This document shows, piece after piece, positions 25,336-33,663 of a stretch of DNA of 38,579 bases (the stretch's first letter is position 1; the number at the start of each line of letters is the position of its first letter). The position numbers were made by a program, and so were the translations under genes. The stretch is from Clostridia bacterium (GTDB lineage: Bacteria; Bacillota; Clostridia; Christensenellales; CAG-138), in assembly GCA_030533005.1 (NCBI GenBank), contig JAUNJX010000020.1:1-38579 (forward strand), written 5' to 3'. Under the pieces are notes generated by a model that was not told where the DNA came from, ran no database searches, and was given only the letters and a program-made list of their open reading frames with translations.

Positions 25336-25911
25336 TTAGAAAACCTCCTTTTCTGTTACAGCAATCCAATATCGCTTTATCATGCGTCCATCCACGGCTA
25401 CAGTCTTCTCAAAAACGCCACCGCATGCTACGATTGTCTTTTCACTCGGCAGATTGGCAGCATCACATGTAATGAGCAATTCCTGAATGCCAAGGAGTTT
25501 TGCGTTTATTATATTCAAGCGAAGCATTTCCTTTGCATATCCTTTGCCACGCTCCGACGGGCGCACAGAATAACCGCAGTGCCCGCCCCATGATCCGAGT
25601 ACAGGATGGTTGATGTGGTGACGCAGATCAATAATACCTATAACCTTGTTATCGCTTTTGCGTACGCCCATATATGTATGGGAAGGCACCATCCCCTCCG
25701 CCGCGCCGCAAGTGTTTTCACTTTTTCTATGACGGCATTGATCAATCCATTCTTCAGCGGAAGCACTTGTATCCAGCAAGAAGCACCCTGCAAAACGATC
25801 TTCCTTATCCGCATCGCAGTCAATGATTTCCTGTCGAAACTGCCATATTTCATCGGCATATTCTATTTGGGGTTCCATCAACTCAATCGTATCCAAATCT
25901 AAGTCCCACAC
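25336..25911 (-). CDS. GNAT-family N-acetyltransferase (RimJ/RimL-like)
   Basis: An acetyltransferase of up to 191 residues. Recognisable parts are EYADEIWQFRQEI near 18, VIGIIDLRHHIN near 90, the acetyl-CoA-binding stretch YSVRPSERGKGYAKEMLRLNII (RGKGYA loop) near 114, and ITCDAANLPSEKTIVACGGVFE near 147, with the N..S..(I/V)(V/A)..GG pattern of the RimJ/RimL branch. The acceptor is unknown. The frame opens with GTG 25911; in-frame TTG and ATG codons up to 25878 are alternatives, and the ribosome-binding sequence does not settle it. It lies immediately upstream of the other GNAT gene, in the same AT-richer patch. Confidence 0.82.
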   Translation of the reverse strand: MWDLDLDTIELMEPQIEYADEIWQFRQEIIDCDADKEDRFAGCFLLDTSASAEEWIDQCRHRKSENTCGAAEGMVPSHTYMGVRKSDNKVIGIIDLRHHINHPVLGSWGGHCGYSVRPSERGKGYAKEMLRLNIINAKLLGIQELLITCDAANLPSEKTIVACGGVFEKTVAVDGRMIKRYWIAVTEKEVF

Positions 25912-25998
25912 CTTCTGCTATGTCGGTCAGCTTATCGCCTCAACAAATCGGATTGATTCACATGCTTTTGCAGCCCGAATTTCACGGGCAACAGTTTT

Positions 25999-26007
25999 AT
26001 TATACCA
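25999..26007 (-). promoter_or_regulatory. Extended -10 promoter for the GNAT pair
   Basis: Minus strand TGGTATAAT fits an extended -10 (TGnTATAAT), about 90 bp ahead of the GNAT start. No convincing -35 is seen. The rest of 25912-26205 shows no gene. Confidence 0.4.
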
Positions 26008-26205
26008 TAGACTTGGCGTTTTTTTCATTTTTTCAAGACTTATATGCTTACCCCCGCTCGATAACACGGTTTGGGCTTGCGCTATATGCCATATCATGTT
26101 TTTTGATCAAGCCAGCTAAAGGCGCACAGCAACAGTTCGGTTATCATCATCCAAATAATCGAACTGAATCAATGACCAATGCATTTGTTTCATGTTGATC
26201 TGTAA

Positions 26206-27174
26206 TTATGGCGATATGGCGCGTTGTTGTTCTTTTGAACCGTCTATCCGGGAGGATATCTCTCCCTTTTCTCTTATTTTGTAAAAATCACGGGCGTAGG
26301 CGTAGAACGCCTGCGCGATGGGCGAAAGCATGCCGGTACGGCGTCTGACGATGTACAGCTTGCGCTGCAAGGTCACGTTGTCAAAATCAAACGCAAGGAT
26401 CTTGTGAAACTGGCAGTAATCCTCACAGGCGCTCTTGGAGAGCACCGCAATGCCGACGCCTTCGCTGACCATCTTGATAATGCTTTCCGTGGCGCGCACC
26501 TCCACGGCGATCTTGAGCCGCGCGGGGTCAACGCCCATCTCCCGCAAAAAGAGTTCCGTCTCCTTGCGGGTGCCGCTGCCCGCTTCGCGGCTGATGAAGG
26601 GCTCGCCAAGTATTTTCTTTACAGGAAAAACGCCCTGCCTGTATTGCGCAAAGCGGGGCAAATTGGGCGTAACAACAACCAATCGGTCGTCTGCGAATTC
26701 TCGGAATACACATTTGGGCGTATCCATCAGCGTACCTGTAAAGCCGATCTCGGTGCTGCGCGAAGCAACGCGATTGACGGCCTCGGCACTATCGGTAAGC
26801 TGAATATCGAACTTGATATCCGGATACTTTTCCCGAAAGCACTGCACCAGCCGCGGCAAATAGTATTGCCCCGGAATGGTGGAGGCAGCAATGCTGATCG
26901 TACCCCGCATCTCCTTGGAAAAATTCACGACCGCCTGTACAGCCTTCTCCCGCATGGCAAGAATGTCCTTGGCGTAAGTGTAGAGCAGCTTGCCCGCGTC
27001 AAGCGGACAGGTCTCCTTCACGGAGCGCGCGACCAGCTTGACGCCAAGCTCCTGCTCCAACGCGCAAATATGCGCGCTAATGGTGGGCTGCGTAAGATGC
27101 AGCGCCTTGCCCGCTTTTGAAAAGCTCGCGTTTTCCACCACATAGACAAACGCCTCAAGCTGTTTAATGTCCAT
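26206..27174 (-). CDS. LysR-family transcriptional regulator (selenium-associated type)
   Basis: A 322-residue LysR protein: winged helix-turn-helix at residues 1-60 (MDIKQLEAFVYVVENASFSKAGKALHLTQPTISAHI is the classic pattern, quoted here only in part: KAGKALHLTQPTISAHI) and an effector domain with IAASTIPGQYYLP and SREAGSGTRKETELFL. It is closely similar in kind to the LysR at 8645-9553. Its location next to the selenoprotein reductase locus suits a role in Sec-dependent metabolism. Its promoter shares a 19-bp word with the grdI promoter, so it may control both itself and module 2. The C-terminus carries a polar tail of about 25 residues beyond the usual end. Confidence 0.92.
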   Translation of the reverse strand: MDIKQLEAFVYVVENASFSKAGKALHLTQPTISAHICALEQELGVKLVARSVKETCPLDAGKLLYTYAKDILAMREKAVQAVVNFSKEMRGTISIAASTIPGQYYLPRLVQCFREKYPDIKFDIQLTDSAEAVNRVASRSTEIGFTGTLMDTPKCVFREFADDRLVVVTPNLPRFAQYRQGVFPVKKILGEPFISREAGSGTRKETELFLREMGVDPARLKIAVEVRATESIIKMVSEGVGIAVLSKSACEDYCQFHKILAFDFDNVTLQRKLYIVRRRTGMLSPIAQAFYAYARDFYKIREKGEISSRIDGSKEQQRAISP

Positions 27175-27262
27175 TGCAAAGCGCCTCCCTTCCGCTGCTG
27201 ATCGCCGGATCGGTTATGCCCGTTTGAGCATACATAGCCGAACAAATTTATATTTCTATATA

Positions 27263-27300
27263 ATAATCATGATTATAATATATCTATTTAAAAATAGCAA
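27263..27300 (-). promoter_or_regulatory. Promoter of the LysR gene with palindromic operator
   Basis: Minus strand: TTGCTA (27295-27300), 17-bp spacer, TATAAT (27272-27277). The -10 overlaps the perfect palindrome ATAATCATGATTAT (27263-27276). The 19-bp word at 27264-27282 recurs exactly at 38356-38374. A second palindrome, CTATTTAAAAATAG (27284-27297), occupies the spacer. Confidence 0.6.
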
Positions 27301-27419
27301 TAGGAAAAATCGATGCCTTCTATCTATTCCCGTATTTATAAAAAAGGAAAAGAACAGCCGCGGCCACACTTCCCCTTTTTATAGACACCCCCCAGTGAAA
27401 CATGCGGCTCGGCGCGTTT

Positions 27420-28541
27420 TTATGCTTCGCCCTCCGGCGCAGCCACTTGTATAGCCGTTGCGCCCATGCGGGTACGGATATCGTGAACCAGCATGAACGC
27501 GACAAGGATAAAGCCCAGATATCCGTTCAAACCGTAGAGCATGTTGACAAGCCCCTTATAGGGCAAAAAGCAGGCGACAACGCAGCCGACCGCGCCGCCG
27601 ATCAGGGTGAGCAGCTTGTAGCGCGCGGTGCCCTCGCGGGCGATGCGCCCCACGCCTGTCCACAGCAGCGGCACGGCGGTGGTGTAGATACCGCAGAACA
27701 CGATGATGGCAAACGCCTGCCCCAATAGCGGATGGATGCCGTTTGCAAGCACCAGCGCCGGGATGTCGGCGCCTGCCGTAACGTCAATATAGGAAATCAG
27801 TGCGATACAGCAGATTGCCGCCGCGCCAAAGATGAACAACGTGGAGAGCAGCATGCCGCTGTTGACCTCCTTGAGATCATTCTTCGCGCCGATCTCCGCA
27901 AGGAAGGACGCAAACCAAAGTATCACAAACCCGCCATAGGATGCGCCGGAAAGCCACGGGCTGCCCCCGCCCACCTGCGCAAGCTCATATGCGCCGCCAT
28001 CCACGGCCGCAAGACCCTCTTGGAATTGCCCGAAGCCCTTGACGCTAGAGATGATGGAAACGAGCAGGATCAGCGCAATGATGATGGGTCCCAGCTTGCT
28101 CAACGCGTTCAGGATACCCTTCAGGCCAAATACAGCCGTTGCAGCGACCGCGATCGTGAGCACCACAGCACCCACGCCGTTGGGCAGCCCCCATTGCTGG
28201 GTCGCTGTGGAATTGGCGCCGCCGCACATCACGATAAAGCACATATAACAGAAAAACGCAGAAAAGTAATCATAGAACAGGCCGATGTATTTGCCGCAGT
28301 AGCGCTGATAGATATCGCCGCCGCGCGATAGGCCGAAGCGGCTGCCGTTGGTAGCAAAGGACAGGTTGGTATAAACATAGATGGCTGCCGCGACGAGTAT
28401 CACGACCATAAAGCGGGAACCGTAGGAGGCTTCATATTGCATGACCTCCTGCATGGTCGCAAAGCCAGCGCCGATATAAAACGCGATACAGGCGCCGCAA
28501 AAGCCAATGATCTTGCCTATGCTAAGAGTGGATTGTTTCAT
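27420..28541 (-). CDS. YkvI-family membrane transporter
   Basis: A 373-residue protein with about ten hydrophobic helices. It opens with GKIIGFCGACIAFYIGAGFATMQEVMQYEASYG, whose unwound first-helix pattern (GAGFATMQE) is typical of the YkvI group related to LeuT-fold amino-acid carriers; only the shorter segment is diagnostic. Members are commonly encoded with glycine-reductase genes and are presumed amino-acid transporters. ATG 28541 has GGAG at good spacing; two earlier in-frame codons are less likely. It is the last gene of module 1, 129 bp after grdB, with a strong hairpin in between. Import of the reductase substrate (glycine or a relative) is the natural inference. Confidence 0.82.
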   Translation of the reverse strand: MKQSTLSIGKIIGFCGACIAFYIGAGFATMQEVMQYEASYGSRFMVVILVAAAIYVYTNLSFATNGSRFGLSRGGDIYQRYCGKYIGLFYDYFSAFFCYMCFIVMCGGANSTATQQWGLPNGVGAVVLTIAVAATAVFGLKGILNALSKLGPIIIALILLVSIISSVKGFGQFQEGLAAVDGGAYELAQVGGGSPWLSGASYGGFVILWFASFLAEIGAKNDLKEVNSGMLLSTLFIFGAAAICCIALISYIDVTAGADIPALVLANGIHPLLGQAFAIIVFCGIYTTAVPLLWTGVGRIAREGTARYKLLTLIGGAVGCVVACFLPYKGLVNMLYGLNGYLGFILVAFMLVHDIRTRMGATAIQVAAPEGEA

Positions 28542-28602
28542 ATTCTTTCTCCTCATCATGCACACCGCGCAAGGTGTTGCGGGTGTTTGCTTCGGGGGGA
28601 AG

Positions 28603-28628
28603 GCCGGGTCGCCAAGATGCGACCCGGC
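28603..28628 (-). other. Strong hairpin between grdB and the ykvI-like gene
   Basis: GCCGGGTCGC and its exact complement GCGACCCGGC enclose a six-base loop. No T run follows on the minus strand. It probably stabilises the grdB end of the transcript or lowers expression of the transporter gene. Confidence 0.55.
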
Positions 28629-28670
28629 AAATGTTCATGATCGGCAAAGGATCTTTTTTGTAATGGCGAC

Positions 28671-29990
28671 TTAGAAATCGTCGCTTTCAAAGACGGTCTG
28701 TTCTTCCACGGGAACCGTCAGCGCCCTAAGCGCCCTTGTCACGAGCCGCTCTCGAATTTCATAGCTTTTCTCCTCGCTCTCGTGCGCGTCGCCCAGCGGG
28801 TAGGGGATGCCGATGGCGGGAACGATCCTGTTTGCGCCGATGGTGAGCGAGATGGGGACGACGGTGCAGATGTGCACCACGGGGATACCCGCACGGTCAA
28901 TTTCTTTTACCATAGATGCGCCGCATCTAGTGCAGGTTCCTCAGGTACTGACCAGCAGCACGGCGTCTACCTTGTCCTTTTTGAGCATGGGGACAAATTC
29001 TTCACCGAAACGCTTTGCGCTGTTGGTGGCGGTGCCGGTGCCGGTGGTGGCGATAAAATAATCCATCAGCTTGCCTATTACGCCGCGCTTTTCCAGATTG
29101 CGCAGCGCATCCACCGGGATACAAAGATCGGGATCCTCCGTGATGTAGGCGCGATCATAGCCGCCGTGGATGGTCATGAAGTCCTTCTTGTCCGCGTGAT
29201 CCATGCCTTCGATGGAATACTTGCCCCACTTGGTAGCGGAGGAGGATTCGATGTGATCGGGGTTGCCCTGCGGCACGATGCCGCCGGAGGTTACGAGCGC
29301 TATGCGGGCGGTCTTAAGATCCTTAAGCGCAGGCGCGGGCGCAACGCGGTCGATCACAGGCATGGGATAATCGGTATAGGTGGGCTCGCCCGCGATCTTT
29401 TTGAGCAGCAGCTCCACCGCGCGCTCGGAACCGCGGCGCTCGTTGAAGTAGTTCACGCGGATGCCGCGGGGAAGGTATCCTTCCTCATCAGGCCCCAGCA
29501 CCTCTTGGTTTTCCAGCTTCTTGATCAGCAGCTTCGCCATGAGCGGCGCGCTTCTTCGCATATCGGCAGATGAGTTTTTTGTGGCGATGATATGCACGTC
29601 CTTGCGGAACATATCCGCGCCGGGGTTCTCCTCGTACATGCCGGTGACGACGGGGATATGCAATTCATCCTGCACGGCCTTTGCGATGGTGCCGCAAGCC
29701 ACGCCGTAGCGCCCGGCGTTAAATGCGGGGCCCGCAATGAAGCCGTCGGGCTTGCATGCGTCGATCAGCTTAAGCAGCTCCGGCACAACGCCCTTTTCGA
29801 TGTTGGAACCGAAGTAGTTGTCGCCGCAGATGATGGTGGCGACGATCTCGTAGCCCTCGCCGAGCGCCGCTTTGAGCGCAAGGCCGGGGCCTACGACGCC
29901 ATCCCGCACTTCGGGGGCGATATCCGCCATGTCTTCGCCGCCGATGCCCGCAAAGAACTGGTTGATATAATGGACGATCCTTTTTGACAT
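28671..29990 (-). CDS. grdB: Selenoprotein GrdB, glycine reductase component B selenocysteine subunit
   Basis: A 439-residue selenoprotein read through an in-frame UGA (bases 28941-28943) as Sec350. Signature blocks: HYINQFFAGIGGEDMADIAP at the N-terminus, ICGDNYFGSN, AGPAFNAGRYGVACG, VTGMYEENPGADMF, VTSGGIVPQGNPD and, around the Sec, LVSTUGTCTRCGASMVKE (U marks Sec) followed by PVVHICTVVPISLTIGANRIVPA. With GrdE it forms protein B, which binds glycine and passes the carboxymethyl group to the Sec of GrdA, yielding acetyl phosphate via protein C. If UGA were a stop the protein would lose its last 90 residues, which are fully conserved in kind. A hairpin follows the UGA. ATG 29990 begins the family N-terminus. 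GrdA, GrdC and GrdD are not in this window. Confidence 0.95.
28913..28929 (-). promoter_or_regulatory. SECIS-type hairpin of grdB
   Basis: On the minus strand, starting 11 bases after the UGA, TAGATGC pairs perfectly with GCATCTA (7 bp) around a GGC loop. Bacterial SECIS elements lie just behind the UGA in this way. The grdH hairpin occupies the same place with different paired bases. Confidence 0.75.
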
Positions 29991-30022
29991 TTTATTGGTG
30001 GCTCCTTTCCTTTTGTATTTTC

Positions 30023-31309
30023 TTAATACCCGCGCGCGCACAGCTTGTTGAAGCCGTTTGCGATGGTGGACGCGATGATGATCTGTATCTCCGCGTCAAA
30101 GCTGCCGTCGTCATACTTGCAGCCCACCCAGCCGCCGATCTGCATCTCAATGTAATCCTGCATGCCGATCACATGCTCCATGGCGGGGAAGTGTATGACG
30201 ATATTGCCGTTGCCGCAGGAGATCATGGTATCCGCCTCCTTGCACACATCGGCGAGCGAATAGGATTTGCCATCACGACCCGGAAATTCGTCCGTGATGA
30301 TGACGACCTTCACACCATGCTGCGTGGTCTTTTTGCAGTTCATCATCAGGTCGGTGTCCGGGTTGCCGTAGCCCTCCTCGGTCAGCAGCACGCCCTGCAG
30401 GCCGATGTATTCACACAGCTTCGCGGTCATATCGGAATGGCGCTCCTTGTCCATCAAAAACACGTTCTCATTGGTCAGGATCACACCCATGAAGTTGAGC
30501 GTCTTGCCATGCTGACGATAGAGATCCTCTATCACGGGGTTGTGCTCGTGGTGATAGGTCGTGACCTTATCACAGGGAGCCACGCAATTGCCGGAGATGA
30601 TCGCGCCGTCAAATATCTCCGTCGGGTACATGATGGTGGGGATGAACTGCTTGGCGTCCACACCGTAGTAATAGGTGTCGTGCAGCAGCCCCTGACTTTG
30701 CAGCATGTGGATATAGCCCACGCGCGGCAGCTCCGGGTATTGTGCCGCCTGTTCAAACAGGGGCTTGGTTTCATAAACTGTCGTTTCGTCCGGCGTCTGA
30801 TCCTTGAGCGTCTTTGCAAGATAGCTTGCGGCACTCAAGCCCGCCATTCTGCCTGCGCTCTCGTATACATGGGTATCCAGCCCTTCCTTAGGCTCGATCA
30901 CCACGCAGACATTCTGCGTCTTGGAGAACGGGCAATAATCGGCGGCGGGGCCGGACATGTCGATGACCCCCTCCTGAAAGCCAACGATTTGGCCTACCGT
31001 GATGACGCACGCGCCATCCATGCAATAGGTCACGCCCTCGCCCACCTGCGTCACCTTCCCCATCACGCCGGGGAATACCACGCCGGGTCCCTGCATTTTC
31101 AGACGCGGTTCGATCACGTCCTTGACAGGCGTGATGCGGACGGACTCGCCGGGGCGGGCAAGCTCGATGCGGCAGCCGATCAAACGGTCGTCCTTCAACA
31201 CCTCCGCGCTCAGCTCCGCCGCGTTGACATACAGCACACCGTCCTTGATCCTCGTCTCGTCGGCAAACTGCACATCCTTGATGTGGATTTTTCCCAGTTC
31301 CAGTTTCAT
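30023..31309 (-). CDS. grdE: GrdE, pyruvoyl proprotein of glycine reductase component B
   Basis: A 428-residue proprotein, normal length. It is expected to self-cleave before Cys242 in IISGNCVAPCDK, giving a beta chain (residues 1-241) and an alpha chain starting with a pyruvoyl group. The Asn241-Cys242 position matches the known cleavage site in Clostridium sticklandii GrdE as I recall it. Other family marks are VIEPRLKMQGPGVVFPGVMG near 66, GVIDMSGPAADYCPFS near 114, NFMGVILTNENVF and LLTEEGYGNPDTDL. The carbonyl is thought to bind the substrate amine as a Schiff base. It lies 20 bp after grdX and 32 bp before grdB on the minus strand, with AAGGAGG ahead of ATG 31309. Confidence 0.94.
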   Translation of the reverse strand: MKLELGKIHIKDVQFADETRIKDGVLYVNAAELSAEVLKDDRLIGCRIELARPGESVRITPVKDVIEPRLKMQGPGVVFPGVMGKVTQVGEGVTYCMDGACVITVGQIVGFQEGVIDMSGPAADYCPFSKTQNVCVVIEPKEGLDTHVYESAGRMAGLSAASYLAKTLKDQTPDETTVYETKPLFEQAAQYPELPRVGYIHMLQSQGLLHDTYYYGVDAKQFIPTIMYPTEIFDGAIISGNCVAPCDKVTTYHHEHNPVIEDLYRQHGKTLNFMGVILTNENVFLMDKERHSDMTAKLCEYIGLQGVLLTEEGYGNPDTDLMMNCKKTTQHGVKVVIITDEFPGRDGKSYSLADVCKEADTMISCGNGNIVIHFPAMEHVIGMQDYIEMQIGGWVGCKYDDGSFDAEIQIIIASTIANGFNKLCARGY

Positions 31310-31328
31310 TTGATTCCTGCACCTCCTT

Positions 31329-31751
31329 CTAAATATTGCCGCTTATCATTTGCCGCAGGAGAGAGCCGTTGACGGCGGACTCCACGACGGCGAGATCGAC
31401 TGTTTGAAAATCCCGCAGCGCCTTTTGTGACCACGCGGGCGGGCGCATGCCGTCCGTAAACTTGTGGAAGGCGGCAATGCTGCCCTCGATCAGCTCCACA
31501 TCCCTGGCAAAGCTCTGCACCTCCCTGCCGTTTGCGATCAGCACCGTCTTATAAGGGCACTGATTGGGCTTTAGGTTGCTGGCCTGCGGATGCGTCATCA
31601 GATGCCACCCTTCATGCACGCGATCCCGCACGGTAATGAGCACATCCAGATAGCTGCCCCGCGCCAAATAGGTAACGCCGATATGCGGGTGGTTTGCATA
31701 TGCCTTCATGGCGCTTTCGTTATTGGTGACAAGCTGGTATTTCTTTTGCAC
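31329..31751 (-). CDS. grdX: GrdX-family protein
   Basis: A 140-residue protein with the GrdX pattern: KYQLVTNNESAMKAY at the start, GSYLDVLITVRDRVHEGWHLMTHPQASNLKPNQCPYKTVLI in the middle (key parts YLDVL, HxGxxLxTHP and KPNxxPYKTVL), and a helical end. GrdX is encoded at the head of glycine/sarcosine/betaine-reductase operons; its function is not known. GTG 31751 was chosen because GGGGGAG lies five to six bases upstream and family proteins begin here; the open frame extends 21 codons further without a ribosome-binding site. It is the first gene of module 1, behind a promoter at 31870-31898. Confidence 0.87.
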   Translation of the reverse strand: MQKKYQLVTNNESAMKAYANHPHIGVTYLARGSYLDVLITVRDRVHEGWHLMTHPQASNLKPNQCPYKTVLIANGREVQSFARDVELIEGSIAAFHKFTDGMRPPAWSQKALRDFQTVDLAVVESAVNGSLLRQMISGNI

Positions 31752-31869
31752 GGTTTCTCCCCCGATCCATGCCTTGATGCGTCCTGCGCCGTTTGTGCGC
31801 AAGAGCGCGCGCATGCATTGAAAAAAGTGATAAGTGAAGCGGTGTTATTGATATTCTGTTCTTGCTACT

Positions 31870-31898
31870 AATGTAACTTGCGAAGGCATGTGAAACAA
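31870..31898 (-). promoter_or_regulatory. Promoter of the grdX-grdE-grdB-ykvI operon
   Basis: Minus strand: TTGTTT (31893-31898), 17-bp spacer, TACATT (31870-31875), about 110 bp ahead of the grdX start. The 389-bp gap 31752-32140 holds this promoter, a bidirectional terminator (31969-31997) and a LysR-type box (32122-32136), but no gene. Confidence 0.5.
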
Positions 31899-31968
31899 GT
31901 GCTAGATTTGCATCGAAGATGTGAGGGTTTTTCACAACAAATTGGCGTGATTTCAGGTATGCGCCAAA

Positions 31969-31997
31969 GAAAAATGCCGCAAAGCGCGGCATTTTTC
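31969..31997. terminator. Bidirectional intrinsic terminator
   Basis: GAAAAATGCCGC and GCGGCATTTTTC form a perfect 12-bp stem around a five-base loop, with T runs on both strands. It would end transcripts of the ybaK-like gene (minus strand) before the grdX promoter. Confidence 0.8.
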
Positions 31998-32121
31998 TTC
32001 ACATATAAGGTTCGGGGCAGCGCACTCTTTTGATTTTTCCTCATATCGTTTGTGCGCGGCACTATCAACGCATGGTTTTTAAAACGCGATTTTTAATAAG
32101 AACTATCTATGGGTCACGCCT

Positions 32122-32136
32122 ATAGAAATCATCTAT
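32122..32136. promoter_or_regulatory. Putative LysR-type box near the grd module 1 control region
   Basis: ATAGAAATCATCTAT is an interrupted dyad (ATAG-N7-CTAT) fitting T-N11-A. It differs by few bases from boxes at 33664-33678 and 38408-38422. It is far (about 220 bp) from the recognised grdX promoter and just behind the ybaK-like stop, so its role is uncertain. Confidence 0.4.
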
Positions 32137-32140
32137 GGCT

Positions 32141-32635
32141 TTACACCTTCACATAGGCGATCTCGTTCCCGATGGATTCGATGGCTTTTTTAAGATCCTG
32201 AAAGGAGAGCCAGACTGTGGCGGTGTTGTCGTTGGGATGCACGCCTACGCGTTTTGCGTGAAGCAAATCCCTGTCAAACACAACCGTCACGGCATGCTCC
32301 GCGTCGTTGAGCACGCCCAATGGCGAAACCGACCCTTGCGCCACGCCCAGATATTTTTGCAAGCGCTCGGCGGAAGCAAAGCTCAGCTTGGAAGCCCCCA
32401 GCTGCTGTGCAACGGCGGCGATATCCACCCTTTTTTCCTCCGGCGCAACCACGAGAAAGTGGTTTTTGCCCTTCGCGTCACGCAAAAAGAGATTTTTGCA
32501 TACGCCGCCGCGGGCATTGATGCCTGCCGCCTCCATCTCCTCTACGGTAAAAACAGCGACATGCTCCATCAGCTCGTAGGCGATACCGACCTGATCCAAA
32601 AAGGCGAGCGCAGATTGTTTAAGTTGCTCCGTCAT
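32141..32635 (-). CDS. YbaK/ProX-family aminoacyl-tRNA deacylase-like protein
   Basis: A 164-residue single-domain YbaK/ProX protein. It shows FLDQVGIAYELMEHVAVFTVEEM, then CKNLFLRDAKGKNHFLVVAP (key Lys in CKNLFL), GASKLSFASAERLQKYLGVAQGSVSPLGVLND and VVFDRDLLHAKRVGVHPNDNTATV, all typical of the prolyl-tRNA-synthetase-associated editing domain. Such proteins remove Ala or Cys from mischarged tRNA-Pro. PrdX, a relative, is linked to proline reductase in Clostridia, so a regulatory role near a reductase is conceivable. Its ATG overlaps the stop of the LysR gene (ATGA, 32632-32635), hence translational coupling. A strong terminator follows at 31969-31997. Confidence 0.88.
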   Translation of the reverse strand: MTEQLKQSALAFLDQVGIAYELMEHVAVFTVEEMEAAGINARGGVCKNLFLRDAKGKNHFLVVAPEEKRVDIAAVAQQLGASKLSFASAERLQKYLGVAQGSVSPLGVLNDAEHAVTVVFDRDLLHAKRVGVHPNDNTATVWLSFQDLKKAIESIGNEIAYVKV

Positions 32636-33516
32636 ACAACCTCCTGTGGTTCCTGTATGATTTTTTTTGCATACGCGATGAACTTTTCCACCGCAGGCGT
32701 CAACCGATTTTCAAAGGGTACGGCAATGCCCAGATTGATGCTTCGCGGCGGGTCAAAGGGCATGAGCTTGATATTCCCCGTGCGTCCTTTGGTGATAAGC
32801 TCGTTGGTGATGAGCAGACCCAGCCCTCTTTCCACCATACCCATGGCGGAATAGTTTTGCAGGGTGGAGAATTGGTATTCCACCTTGATGTTCTCCTCCT
32901 TGAGGAGGTTGAGCACATCGATATCCGAGCCGAACGCGGGCATGATGAGCGGCTCCTTCTGTATGTCCGCAAGGCGCACGGCATCGCGTTGGGCAAGCGG
33001 ATGCGAGGGCGGCATGGCAACGACCATCGGGTCGTTTTTCAGCGGTATCCACTGGTATTTGATGGAGGGCTGATAGCTCATGAACCCAATATCCGCCTTG
33101 CGTTCCCGCAGGTAGTTATCCACCTCCTGCCAGACGCCTTCCAAAAGATCGATATGAATACCGGGATAATCTTTATGGAACGCCGCGATCACCTCCGGCA
33201 GCCACTGGCTTGCAATGCTCGAATACGACCCTATCCGAAGCGTACCCTGCGTAAGGCCGCTGATCTCGGAAACCGTCTCGCAAAAGCGCTCGTCCCAGCT
33301 GCATTGCGCGCGGATGATGGGAATGAGCTTTAGGGCGTTAGGGGTAGGCGTAACGCCCGTTTTTGTACGGATAAGCAGGGGAAAGCCGACCTCATCTTCA
33401 AAGGCCGTCATCATGTGGCTGATGCCCGAGGGCGTATAGTCAAACGCGAGCGCAGCCTTGGACATGCTCCCGGAATCCAGCACATACAGGAATACCTTTG
33501 CGCGGGTCAAGTCCAT
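32632..33516 (-). CDS. LysR-family regulator divergent from the BCCT transporter gene
   Basis: A 294-residue LysR protein with N-terminal winged helix-turn-helix (LTRAKVFLYVLDSGSMSKAALAFDYTPSGISHMM; diagnostic part SKAALAFDYTPSGISHM) and an effector domain (LRIGSYSSIASQWLPEVIAAFHKDYPG, ERGLGLLITNELI). It is of a different LysR branch from the two others in the window. It is divergent from the BCCT gene, with a T-N11-A box between the two promoters, the classic layout for a LysR activator of its neighbour. Similar boxes lie upstream of grdI and near module 1. A quaternary amine such as betaine is a plausible co-inducer (inference). ATG 33516 has GGGGAGGGAG upstream. Confidence 0.92.
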   Translation of the reverse strand: MDLTRAKVFLYVLDSGSMSKAALAFDYTPSGISHMMTAFEDEVGFPLLIRTKTGVTPTPNALKLIPIIRAQCSWDERFCETVSEISGLTQGTLRIGSYSSIASQWLPEVIAAFHKDYPGIHIDLLEGVWQEVDNYLRERKADIGFMSYQPSIKYQWIPLKNDPMVVAMPPSHPLAQRDAVRLADIQKEPLIMPAFGSDIDVLNLLKEENIKVEYQFSTLQNYSAMGMVERGLGLLITNELITKGRTGNIKLMPFDPPRSINLGIAVPFENRLTPAVEKFIAYAKKIIQEPQEVV

Positions 33517-33565
33517 ATTGCTCCCTCCCCTTCCGCCGTGTTTTCGCCATGCTTTGGCTGCCTAC

Positions 33566-33594
33566 AGTATAAATGCGCGCAAAACCGCCGTCAA
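33566..33594 (-). promoter_or_regulatory. Promoter of the LysR-ybaK operon
   Basis: Minus strand: TTGACG (33589-33594), 17-bp spacer, TATACT (33566-33571), about 50 bp upstream of the LysR start. This is one of the best sigma-A matches in the window. Confidence 0.68.
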
Positions 33595-33663
33595 CCGGGC
33601 GTTTGAAAATATCCCCGGCAAAGCCATCACATTTTTCTATCCGCAAAAGCGCTTCGCGTAGCT

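Noticed and set aside
25920..26198. Plus-strand frame of 92 codons between the GNAT and LysR genes
   Set aside because: No ribosome-binding site, atypical composition and no recognisable feature; it also crosses the likely GNAT promoter.
28671..30041. Interpretation of grdB (and likewise grdH) as pseudogenes split by a nonsense mutation
   Set aside because: Both copies carry UGA at the same conserved Sec position, with intact homology afterwards and a hairpin directly behind it.
29984..31372. Long plus-strand frame opposite grdE
   Set aside because: Antisense to a fully conserved GrdE; His/Ala/Val-rich translation typical of shadows in this genome.
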